A DNA stretch of 48,306 nucleotides from a virus. The position numbers were made by a program, and so were the translations under genes. Of this stretch, positions 16,713 to 23,480 are shown in pieces. Location: positions 1 through 48,306 of IMG/VR virus record IMGVR_UViG_3300022690_001586; one strand, written 5' to 3'. Each line of letters starts with the position of its first letter. Position 1 is the first letter of the stretch. A model generated the notes under the pieces. The model was not told where the DNA came from, did no database searches, and saw nothing but the letters and a program-made list of their open reading frames with translations.

Positions 16713-17108
16713 ATGAAACCTGTTGATGAACTTAAAACAAAATTAATTCAGGCATGGCGGGATTTAAAAAGTACCGAGTTTCGTGATGATGTTAGAAAGG
16801 ATGCATACGCAGATATTGTTAATATTTCAGAAGAAATAACAAAGTTAGATAATACATTTGAAATGGATACTAAATTACTTTTAACATATGATACATTCAA
16901 ATCCGCGGAAGTAAAGCCAAGGGTACAATGGCCTGAATATAAAGATGATACACACTATAGAGACTTAGAAAATCATTTTGATAAACTAACTGCATTGGCA
17001 GTAAAAATAGCACATAAAAGATTACCAAGAATTCCACAAGATTCTGATAAGTTTGGTACGATAGTAAATGCAACAATTACTCACTTGATTGCATTAGAGA
17101 AAAATTAA
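16713..17108 (+). CDS. Unknown helical protein
   Basis: 131 residues, almost all helix (MKPVDELKTKLIQAWRDLKSTEFRDDVRKDAYADIVNISEEITKLDNTFEM...HFDKLTALAVKIAHKRLPRIPQDSDKFGTIVNATITHLIALEKN). Leaderless TATA (ACTTATATTA) about 22-30 bp upstream. Not recognised; it precedes the phosphoesterase gene by 26 bp. Confidence 0.6.
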   Translation: MKPVDELKTKLIQAWRDLKSTEFRDDVRKDAYADIVNISEEITKLDNTFEMDTKLLLTYDTFKSAEVKPRVQWPEYKDDTHYRDLENHFDKLTALAVKIAHKRLPRIPQDSDKFGTIVNATITHLIALEKN

Positions 17109-17134
17109 TATAAGAGAATATTAAGTGATATAAT

Positions 17135-17950
17135 ATGAGTGGTTCAAAATCAGTTCTAATTGTTTCAGATATACATGTTGGAAGTAGTACTGCAGTATGT
17201 ACACCAGAACCGGAAATTGCGGATTTAGAAACAACACACAATCCAAACAAATTACAAAAAGAACTATACAGTGTATGGGAAGAATGTATTGATGAGTTAC
17301 ATCAAAAGAAACCTGATTTACTTGTTGTAAATGGTGAGCCTTGTGACGGTGGAAATCCTAAAGGATTAGGAAAACAATCCTGGACTACCAATCTACAGGA
17401 CCAATTAAATGATGCTGAGAAATTATTAAATAAAATTAAATATAAAAACCTATTATTCACTAGGGGTAGTGGGTATCATGTAGATCAACAAGGTACAAAC
17501 TTTGAAGAGATAATTGCAAAACAAATGAAGGCTGATAGATACAAGGCATATGGTGGTAGTGGAATGACTGATTATTACGCCCTGGTAGAATTACATGGTA
17601 AGATATTTAACTTTACTCATCATGTAGGATTTAACAAATGGGCTGCATATAGAACTACTGCTTTAGCTAGAGAAATGGCTGGAATGGTATTTGAGAAAGA
17701 TAAAATGGGTCATGCAGATATTATAGTTAGAAGTCATGTTCATTACTTTGTTCATGTTGAATTTGTACATTCTCATGGTTTCACTACACCAGCTTGGAAA
17801 TTTCCTGATGGACATTTATTTAGGGGTGGAACTGCAGGAACTACACCAGATATAGGAATGATTGAAGTAATAGTTGAACCAAATGGTGAAATTGAAATAG
17901 TAAAACATATCGCGGAAATGAATATTAAACCACTTGTGAGACATTATTAG
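17135..17950 (+). CDS. Calcineurin-like metallophosphoesterase, divergent active site
   Basis: 271 residues. VLIVSDIHVGSS (about 7-18) gives the DxH metal motif. The second motif is LVVNGEPCDGG, where family members usually have GDxxD. The third is LLFTRGSGYHVD, where GNHD or GNHE is usual. FTHHVG and a near-C-terminal VRSHVHYFVHVE supply the later histidines (GHxH-like). The domain is therefore a metallophosphoesterase with altered second and third motifs, a pattern also known for phage MPEs acting on nucleotides or DNA. Substrate unknown. The winged-helix gene begins three bases after it. Confidence 0.75.
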   Translation: MSGSKSVLIVSDIHVGSSTAVCTPEPEIADLETTHNPNKLQKELYSVWEECIDELHQKKPDLLVVNGEPCDGGNPKGLGKQSWTTNLQDQLNDAEKLLNKIKYKNLLFTRGSGYHVDQQGTNFEEIIAKQMKADRYKAYGGSGMTDYYALVELHGKIFNFTHHVGFNKWAAYRTTALAREMAGMVFEKDKMGHADIIVRSHVHYFVHVEFVHSHGFTTPAWKFPDGHLFRGGTAGTTPDIGMIEVIVEPNGEIEIVKHIAEMNIKPLVRHY

Positions 17951-17952
17951 GT

Positions 17953-18213
17953 ATGAAAAAAAGAACAATAATATATGATGAATTACCAGATATAGAATTT
18001 GAAAAATCCAATGATGATAAAATATTAGAACTTGTTAAAGTAGGCAACCATACATATTGTACACGTTTATCTCAAGAAATGAAAAAGCCCAAAACTACTG
18101 TATCAGATACATTACAACGTTTAGTTAATAGTGGAAATTTTGAAAAAATAGGTAATAGAATTGTTAAAGGCTCTAATAACACAAATATAATGATCTATAA
18201 AAGAATAAAATAA
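17953..18213 (+). CDS. Winged-helix transcription regulator
   Basis: 86 residues. DDKILELVKVGNHTYCTRLSQEMKKPKTTVSDTLQRLVNSGNFEKIGNRIVKG is an ArsR/MarR-like winged helix: helix 1, HTH with TTVSDTLQRLV as recognition helix, then a beta wing. Translated three bases after the phosphoesterase stop. A candidate switch for the middle genes. Confidence 0.75.
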   Translation: MKKRTIIYDELPDIEFEKSNDDKILELVKVGNHTYCTRLSQEMKKPKTTVSDTLQRLVNSGNFEKIGNRIVKGSNNTNIMIYKRIK

Positions 18214-18264
18214 GGTTTTTTTACCATAAGATAATTTATAAATAGATATTCATAGATGTATCAT

Positions 18265-18405
18265 ATGACATATAATTTTTTTCTTGTTTGGATGAATAGG
18301 GCTAAACTGTATTGGAACCTTGTAGAAGATCCGGGATTTTGTAAAGAGTATAATTTTATGAGAAAAGAAATGGGATTATTAAAACCATATATTTCAAAAA
18401 AGTAA
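18265..18405 (+). CDS. Small unknown protein
   Basis: 46 residues (MTYNFFLVWMNRAKLYWNLVEDPGFCKEYNFMRKEMGLLKPYISKK). TATA AATTTATAAATAG about 25-33 bp before the ATG. Aromatic-rich and basic; function unknown. Confidence 0.5.
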   Translation: MTYNFFLVWMNRAKLYWNLVEDPGFCKEYNFMRKEMGLLKPYISKK

Positions 18406-18438
18406 ACATTTATATTGAAGTGGTTTTATTATTACTCT

Positions 18439-20010
18439 ATGAGTAATGTACAGCAACCAGTTTTAAGACAGGGTAGTACACAAGAACAAGGTCAAGTAGC
18501 ACTATATAATAATATTGCAGCAGCAACTATGATTACTAAATTAATGAAAACAAGTCTTGGTCCAAGAGGATTAGATAAAATGATGATAGATTCTTTAGGA
18601 GAAGTAACAGTAACTAATGATGGTGCTACTATACTAAAAGAGATTGACGTTCAACACCCCGCAGCAAAAATGTTAGTGGAGATTTCACAAAGTACAGATA
18701 AAGAAGTAGGTGATGGAACTACAAGTACCGTAATATTTGCGGGAGATTTATTAGAAAAGGCAAAATCATTACTAGAAAATGATGTACATCCTACTACTAT
18801 AGTAGATGGATACAAAATGGCTTCAAAGGAAGCAGTAAATATATTAAATGAAATATCAATAAAGATTAAGGATAATGATTATGATTCATTACTCAGAATA
18901 GCAAAAACTACAATGCAATCCAAATTAACAAGGTCAGATTCAGACTTTTTATCAAAAATGGTAGTAGATACTATTTTACAAATTAAAGATGGTAATACAG
19001 TAGATATGACTAGAATTAAAACAATGACTGATCCAGGTGAATCAATGGATAAATCAAGATTAATTAAAGGTCTAATTATTGATAAAGAAACCGTAGATGG
19101 AGCAGTATTTAAAATTACTGATGCTAAAGTAGCATTAATTAGTTCTGCAATGGAAATAGCAAGAACAGAGTCAACTACTGAAATTCACGTTACTAATCCA
19201 GATCAAATGAAGGCATTTACTGATAAGGAAGATGCTATGTTAAAAGAAATGGTACAGCCACTAATTGATGCGGGTATCAATATAGTATTCTGTAAAAAGG
19301 GTATAGATGATGTAGCACAATATTTCTTGAATAAGGCAGGAATTAAATCCGTAAAACGTGTAAGAGAATCAGATATGAGATCTCTATCCAGAGTTGCGGG
19401 AATTGATATTTTAGAAAAGACTTCAGATATTGAGGGAAGTAAAATAGGAACTCTATTAAGTGTAGAAGAAAAACAAATAGGTGATAGTAATTGGGTATTT
19501 GTTGATGGTGGTGAACAGTCAAAAGTAGCTACATTATTCCTTCGTGGTGGAACCAAACGTGTAGTAGATGAGGTTGAAAGATCTATAGTTGATGCTACAA
19601 TGGCAGTTAGAGATGTTATTATAGAACCTTCATATGTATATGGATGCGGATATTCTGAAGCATTGGTATCTAGAAAATTAAGAGAATGGTCCAAAAGTGT
19701 AACTGGATTAGAACAATTAGCAGTAGATAGTTTTGCTGATGCACTAGAAAACTATGTATTAATACTTGCAAAAAGTATAGGATTAAACGTACTTCGTGCA
19801 AAATCAACTTTACGCCAAGGAAAGAATTTTGGAATTAATGTTATTAAAGGAGAAATCGGGGATGTTACTAAATTAAATATTCTAGATCCAACACTAGTAA
19901 AGAAACAAATTATAAATAGTGCTACTGAAGCAGCATGTATGATATTGAGGATTGATGAGAATATAGCTATATCAGCACAAAATCAACCACAAGCTGCACC
20001 AATGGTATAA
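18439..20010 (+). CDS. Group II chaperonin (thermosome) subunit
   Basis: 523 residues from the ATG at 18439, about 25 bp after TTTATATTG; an in-frame ATG eight codons earlier is too close to that box. Equatorial ATPase motifs: GPRGLDKMMID (41-51), TNDGATI (59-65), GDGTTS (91-96, catalytic Asp). Apical and intermediate regions are complete, and FLRGGTKRVVDEVERSIVDA (about 367-386) is canonical. The usual GGGA nucleotide-contact segment reads YGCGYSEA (about 401-408), a departure. The C-terminus MILRIDENIAISAQNQPQAAPMV lacks the GGM repeats of many host subunits. A virus-borne folding chamber probably assists capsid or tail proteins, alone or mixed with host subunits. Confidence 0.93.
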   Translation: MSNVQQPVLRQGSTQEQGQVALYNNIAAATMITKLMKTSLGPRGLDKMMIDSLGEVTVTNDGATILKEIDVQHPAAKMLVEISQSTDKEVGDGTTSTVIFAGDLLEKAKSLLENDVHPTTIVDGYKMASKEAVNILNEISIKIKDNDYDSLLRIAKTTMQSKLTRSDSDFLSKMVVDTILQIKDGNTVDMTRIKTMTDPGESMDKSRLIKGLIIDKETVDGAVFKITDAKVALISSAMEIARTESTTEIHVTNPDQMKAFTDKEDAMLKEMVQPLIDAGINIVFCKKGIDDVAQYFLNKAGIKSVKRVRESDMRSLSRVAGIDILEKTSDIEGSKIGTLLSVEEKQIGDSNWVFVDGGEQSKVATLFLRGGTKRVVDEVERSIVDATMAVRDVIIEPSYVYGCGYSEALVSRKLREWSKSVTGLEQLAVDSFADALENYVLILAKSIGLNVLRAKSTLRQGKNFGINVIKGEIGDVTKLNILDPTLVKKQIINSATEAACMILRIDENIAISAQNQPQAAPMV

Positions 20011-20055
20011 TTTTTTAAAATAATCTTTATATATCACTATTAATATCTTTTTGTT

Positions 20056-20655
20056 ATGTTTAGTGAACTTGATACCATTCAAATCAATGAAGCATTTTTA
20101 AAAGCAAAGGATCAGGTTCCTAACTATACAAAAAGACATGAAAAAGTTAATATTAATGGTAATGTTATAGCTGTACTTAAATATCCTGACGGTCATATCG
20201 AACCTCATATCACTTTTAACCTTGTAGTTACTACAGGTGCAAATTATTATGCACAACTTGTAGGTCAGATTACTCCAACAAATGCATTTGATACATTGGT
20301 ATTAACAAATGGTACTGCTGTTACTCCTGTAGCCGGAGATAATTTTTCTGCTTTACCTACTATAGATGTTAATGGTAGTACAACAAAAGCTGTAGATGGT
20401 ACTTATCCACGATTAAATGATCCTGATGCAGCTAATACAGGTAGGGGTGAATTTATATTTACATGGAGAACATCTTATCTTACTACTGATTTTAATACTG
20501 ATACAAAAGCTAATATAACCATGGGAATGATTACATTACCCACTCCTTCAGCTTCAGATCCAATTTTGAATTTCTTTGCTTTTGGTACACCATTCGCAAA
20601 ACCAAGTACTGCAGCACTCGTTGTTTGGGTTAATCATACATTCGTAGGTGCCTGA
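20056..20655 (+). CDS. Probable virion structural protein
   Basis: 199 residues. N-terminal 50 residues are charged (MFSELDTIQINEAFLKAKDQVPNYTKRHEKVNINGNVIAVLKYPDGHIEPHITFNLVVTTG); the rest is beta-rich and small-residue rich (LTNGTAVTPVAGDNFSALPTIDVNGSTTKAVDGTYPRL...AALVVWVNHTFVGA). A strong TATA (TCTTTATATATCAC) lies 20-30 bp upstream. It resembles head-decoration or tail accessory proteins in composition and directly follows the chaperonin, which may fold it. Not assignable to a family. Confidence 0.5.
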   Translation: MFSELDTIQINEAFLKAKDQVPNYTKRHEKVNINGNVIAVLKYPDGHIEPHITFNLVVTTGANYYAQLVGQITPTNAFDTLVLTNGTAVTPVAGDNFSALPTIDVNGSTTKAVDGTYPRLNDPDAANTGRGEFIFTWRTSYLTTDFNTDTKANITMGMITLPTPSASDPILNFFAFGTPFAKPSTAALVVWVNHTFVGA

Positions 20656-20657
20656 TA

Positions 20658-20741
20658 GTGGTCAATGAAGGAAATAATTTTAAAGAAGTCGTTTATTACC
20701 ATCTAATACACAATGATGGAAAGATTATTAAAGGGCATTAA
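20658..20741 (+). CDS. Short protein following the structural gene
   Basis: 27 codons from a GTG at 20658 (VNEGNNFKEVVYYHLIHNDGKIIKGH). It begins just after the previous stop. The peptide echoes the charged N-terminus of the 20056 protein (NG..IA.LKYPDGHIEPH versus HNDGKIIKGH), hinting at a small paralogous fragment. Weak evidence. Confidence 0.35.
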   Translation: MVNEGNNFKEVVYYHLIHNDGKIIKGH

Positions 20742-20755
20742 GTTACTAACTATTA

Positions 20756-21184
20756 ATGCCATATGAAGAAGATAAACTAGATAAAGAAGTCAGTAAATTA
20801 AAATGGCCTAAAAAATGTGAATGCGATTGTCACAATGACGGAAGAATAAGACATGATATAAATGATATGTGTTGTGAAAAACCTGATGTACAAATTGCAA
20901 GTCAACCATGTAAATGTGCGGATGATCTTCATGTAGCATGTTCAATAGATCCACGATATATCATAAATAAAGCTCAAATTACTGATACAAAATATGCAAT
21001 AATGGATAAACTTTCAAAATATACAGGATGTGTTGTATTTGGATATGATGAAAATAACAAGTCATTGGATATACATTTTTCACGTTCTACATGTGAATGG
21101 AATGATGGCGCGAGAATACAAATTAATAAATTAACTAAAAGTGATAAAGATGCTCTTAGAAAGTATTTGGAAAGTGGGGAATAA
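20756..21184 (+). CDS. Cysteine-rich zinc-binding protein
   Basis: 142 residues with a dense Cys cluster (CECDCHNDGRIRHDINDMCCEKPDVQIASQPCKCADDLHVACSID, about 22-66) that probably binds zinc, followed by an alpha/beta part (ITDTKYAIMDKLSKYTGCVVFGYDENNKSLDIHFSRSTC). First gene of a chain of tiny overlapping genes that runs to the replication protein. No known family. Confidence 0.6.
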   Translation: MPYEEDKLDKEVSKLKWPKKCECDCHNDGRIRHDINDMCCEKPDVQIASQPCKCADDLHVACSIDPRYIINKAQITDTKYAIMDKLSKYTGCVVFGYDENNKSLDIHFSRSTCEWNDGARIQINKLTKSDKDALRKYLESGE

Positions 21185-21185
21185 A

Positions 21186-21272
21186 ATGAATGAACTTTGT
21201 GAAAAATGCGGGAGAGAATTCAAACCTGAAGATTTAAATAAGGAATTATGTAAAGAATGTGATATATCATGA
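21186..21272 (+). CDS. Micro zinc ribbon (28 residues)
   Basis: MNELCEKCGREFKPEDLNKELCKECDIS has two CxxC knuckles. Its stop overlaps the next start (ATGA), supporting translation. Probably a nucleic-acid-binding mini-protein. Confidence 0.55.
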   Translation: MNELCEKCGREFKPEDLNKELCKECDIS

Positions 21273-21505
21273 ATGAAAAAATGGCTAATTATAAAATAGG
21301 AATATCTGGTATTCCAGCAAATTTTGTTTCTCCTTTAGTATATGTAATTAGACGATGGATTGAAGATAAATCTGAATGGAGTAAACATGATTGGCAAAAT
21401 GAAGGTGATAAGAAAAATATTAGTGATATGGTTGACAAACTTATTTTCTTTAAAAAAATTGATTATGAAGAAAATGGACTGGAAAAATATCTAAAGGAGA
21501 ATTAG
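21269..21505 (+). CDS. Small unknown protein
   Basis: 78 residues (YKIGISGIPANFVSPLVYVIRRWIEDKSEWSKHDWQNEGDKKNISDMVDKLIFFKKIDY...). Starts by ATGA overlap with the micro zinc ribbon. Alpha/beta mix with many Trp and Lys. Not recognised. Confidence 0.55.
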   Translation: MNEKMANYKIGISGIPANFVSPLVYVIRRWIEDKSEWSKHDWQNEGDKKNISDMVDKLIFFKKIDYEENGLEKYLKEN

Positions 21506-21508
21506 AAA

Positions 21509-21808
21509 ATGAAAAATGAAAGAGTAGTAACATACGGACAGAAATATCCTTACAGGCTTCAAACAAGTACTTATGCTGCAAAAAAAGGCGGGAGTGGCAA
21601 GGGACAATTTTCAGTAGAAATAATGGTATATGTTCCAGGTGCAGGATGGGATATTGTTGATGTAAACGTACATGATAATGAATTACTATTAGGTGTATTA
21701 AAGAAGATAGAATTTAATGAGTTTCTAGGAATGGAGCATGTAGGGGATAGTTCAGCAAAACTATATGATAAATTAGAAAAACTTTGGGGGTATAAAATTG
21801 AAAGATAA
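21509..21808 (+). CDS. Small unknown protein
   Basis: 99 residues; beta-rich first half (VVTYGQKYPYRLQTSTYAAKKGGSGKGQFSVEIMVYVPGAGWDIVDVNVHDNELLLGVLKKIEF). Three bases after the previous stop. The composition looks like a small nucleic-acid or protein-binding barrel; no family assigned. Confidence 0.55.
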   Translation: MKNERVVTYGQKYPYRLQTSTYAAKKGGSGKGQFSVEIMVYVPGAGWDIVDVNVHDNELLLGVLKKIEFNEFLGMEHVGDSSAKLYDKLEKLWGYKIER

Positions 21809-21911
21809 ATATACTGAAATATCAGCTAAAGAAATGAACAAAAGAGCTGATAATATGACTAAAGAATTTATGTGTCCTCATTGTGGATTTGAAACGGATG
21901 ATACGAAATAA
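21798..21911 (+). CDS. Micro zinc-binding protein
   Basis: 37 residues from a TTG inside the end of the previous gene (MKDKYTEISAKEMNKRADNMTKEFMCPHCGFETDDTK). A helix precedes a CPHCGF knuckle. Overlap of 11 bases suggests coupled translation. Confidence 0.45.
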   Translation: MKDKYTEISAKEMNKRADNMTKEFMCPHCGFETDDTK

Positions 21912-21917
21912 CATAAT

Positions 21918-21986
21918 ATGAGTAAAATACATCCTAATAGAATAGGATTTTTTATAGTAAAAACTGGGGGATATTATAAGAAATGA
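21918..21986 (+). CDS. Micro-ORF in the pre-replication operon
   Basis: 22 codons (MSKIHPNRIGFFIVKTGGYYKK) ending by ATGA overlap with the next gene. Basic and aromatic. Only the tight spacing supports it. Confidence 0.3.
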   Translation: MSKIHPNRIGFFIVKTGGYYKK

Positions 21987-22126
21987 TAAGTGAAGCTAAA
22001 GTAAGATTTATATCAGCTATATATAGAGAGTATACAGAAATGATGAAAGAGAAACATTCCGCGGAAGAGATAAAAATCATTCATGATATTAACAGAAAGA
22101 TAAAGGATATGATTGTAAAACTTTGA
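21983..22126 (+). CDS. Small helical protein
   Basis: 47 residues (MISEAKVRFISAIYREYTEMMKEKHSAEEIKIIHDINRKIKDMIVKL), two amphipathic helices. Starts by ATGA overlap and its stop overlaps the next TTG start (TTGA). It contains one CCGCGG site (Ser-Ala-Glu codons). Confidence 0.5.
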   Translation: MISEAKVRFISAIYREYTEMMKEKHSAEEIKIIHDINRKIKDMIVKL

Positions 22127-22515
22127 CCATACAAGATATTCCTGATTGGACCGCAGCAATAGAAGCAGCAAAGAAGATTATTTTACCTGAAACAAATGAA
22201 CCAAAAACATTTCAACAAGTAGCAGCAATACTTGGAAAGGCTACTGAACTGTTATTAATATCCAAGAATCAAAAGTATGGAAAGGGAAATATTCTAAGTG
22301 CTCTTAGGTTTGGAATGACAGTAGAACAGGGATTAATGTTAAGGGAGAATGATAAAACAGAACGTATTTTAAATTCATTTAAAGGAATTAATTTAGGTAA
22401 AGAGGGATTATTAGAATCATTTGGAGATAAGGCCGGATACGCGGAGATTGGAATGATGTTACAATTAAAAACAAAGGATGGTAAAACCTGGTATGAATTA
22501 CCAATAGAGGAATGA
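22123..22515 (+). CDS. DUF1599/Nmad1-like nucleotide-metabolism protein
   Basis: 130 residues, TTG start. The core KNQKYGKGNILSALRFGMTVEQGLMLRENDKTERILNSF...EGLLESFGDKAGYAEIGMML follows the helical pattern KN.kYG......G...R..DK..R......E....D.aGYa of the MazG-related family linked to modified nucleotides in phages. It may hydrolyse or channel nucleotides for viral replication. Identification by motif recall. Confidence 0.55.
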   Translation: MTIQDIPDWTAAIEAAKKIILPETNEPKTFQQVAAILGKATELLLISKNQKYGKGNILSALRFGMTVEQGLMLRENDKTERILNSFKGINLGKEGLLESFGDKAGYAEIGMMLQLKTKDGKTWYELPIEE

Positions 22516-22793
22516 AACAAACTAAATTACATTCGCTATTAGAATCTGTTAATGCTGCAGCATTCGCAGCACCTACAGCTATAGGATTACACAAGTTAAT
22601 GATTTGGATATTTACAGACTGTGCAAGGATTACTGATCCATGTAATAATGAATTTGTAGGAATATCCTGGATATTGTTTTTCTTTCATAGTATTGCATGG
22701 AAATATATTATAAGACGATTACATGAAAAATATAACGTTGAACTTAATCCATGGTATATGATGAAAAGACTTAAAACAAAGATAATAGGATGA
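22512..22793 (+). CDS. Small membrane protein
   Basis: 93 residues, start overlapping the previous stop (ATGA). A hydrophobic first helix (LLESVNAAAFAAPTAIGLHKLMIWIFT) and a second one (EFVGISWILFFFHSIAWKYIIRRL) form a helical hairpin with a basic C-terminal tail. Similar two-helix proteins occur in many phages near nucleotide genes. Possibly a membrane anchor for replication; function unknown. Confidence 0.55.
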   Translation: MKQTKLHSLLESVNAAAFAAPTAIGLHKLMIWIFTDCARITDPCNNEFVGISWILFFFHSIAWKYIIRRLHEKYNVELNPWYMMKRLKTKIIG

Positions 22794-22800
22794 TTATACA

Positions 22801-23202
22801 GTGAATAGTAATTATACATTTAAAAATGACGAGGTAGAACTAACAGAACTAGGTCAATTTATCCGAGATGTGTTTCCAAAATATAGAGTAGAAGTAGAAT
22901 GGTATATACTTTATGATAAAATTACCCGCAAATATATGGGATATACAAAAACTATTCCTATTGATTCTCGTTATGGATTTAGAAATCCAGACATTATGAT
23001 TATTGATAAAAAAACTAATAAACTACTTACATGTTTTGAACTTGACGGGGGAATACATACAAAAACAATGTTTAGTGATACCAAGGAAAGAAATGATCTA
23101 TATGAAGAATTAAAAGTACCGTTAATAGTATGTACAAAGGCTGAAATTAATAAGAGTATATTTGATGAGGTACATAAAATTCTATTAAAATTATTGAGGT
23201 AA
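22801..23202 (+). CDS. DUF559/Vsr-like PD-(D/E)XK endonuclease candidate
   Basis: 133 residues, GTG start. The motif run RNPDIMIIDKKTNKLLTCFELDGGIHTKTMFSDTKERNDLYEELKVPLIVCTKAEI matches the fold of very-short-patch-repair and DUF559 nucleases: D in NPD, E.D in FELDGG, H, D..RN..Y, then a strand. Likely a nicking or repair enzyme. It sits directly ahead of the replication protein. Confidence 0.6.
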   Translation: MNSNYTFKNDEVELTELGQFIRDVFPKYRVEVEWYILYDKITRKYMGYTKTIPIDSRYGFRNPDIMIIDKKTNKLLTCFELDGGIHTKTMFSDTKERNDLYEELKVPLIVCTKAEINKSIFDEVHKILLKLLR

Positions 23203-23204
23203 GA

Positions 23205-23480
23205 ATGGTTTTTAATTTATCTATAAGTGATAAATCAAAAGATTCTTTTAATAGAATTACAGCAATTGCGGAAATAATGGGTGTATCTACCTCATCACTA
23301 ATAATGAAGGGTGTAAAGATGTATATAAACAAGGTTGATAACATCACACCATTAATTAATGATGAATCATTATGGGATGGAATAATATCAAAGATGAAGA
23401 AAGAAGATTTGAAAAATATGAATACACTTTTATTTAGGTTAAACCAAAAAATAATGGAATTTTATGATACCAATAAATAA
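23205..23480 (+). CDS. Small regulator-like protein before the PrimPol-MCM gene
   Basis: 91 residues. A beta strand then two helices at the N-terminus (VFNLSISDKSKDSFNRITAIAEIMGVSTSSLIMKGVKMYINKV) resemble an RHH domain. A helical extension follows. It overlaps the next gene by 17 bases, so translation is linked. Could control copy number of the replication protein. Confidence 0.5.
   Translation: MVFNLSISDKSKDSFNRITAIAEIMGVSTSSLIMKGVKMYINKVDNITPLINDESLWDGIISKMKKEDLKNMNTLLFRLNQKIMEFYDTNK

Noticed and set aside
19203-19694. 163-codon minus-strand frame within the thermosome gene
   Set aside because: Antisense shadow of a highly conserved gene, Ser/Pro-rich in the manner of antisense frames.
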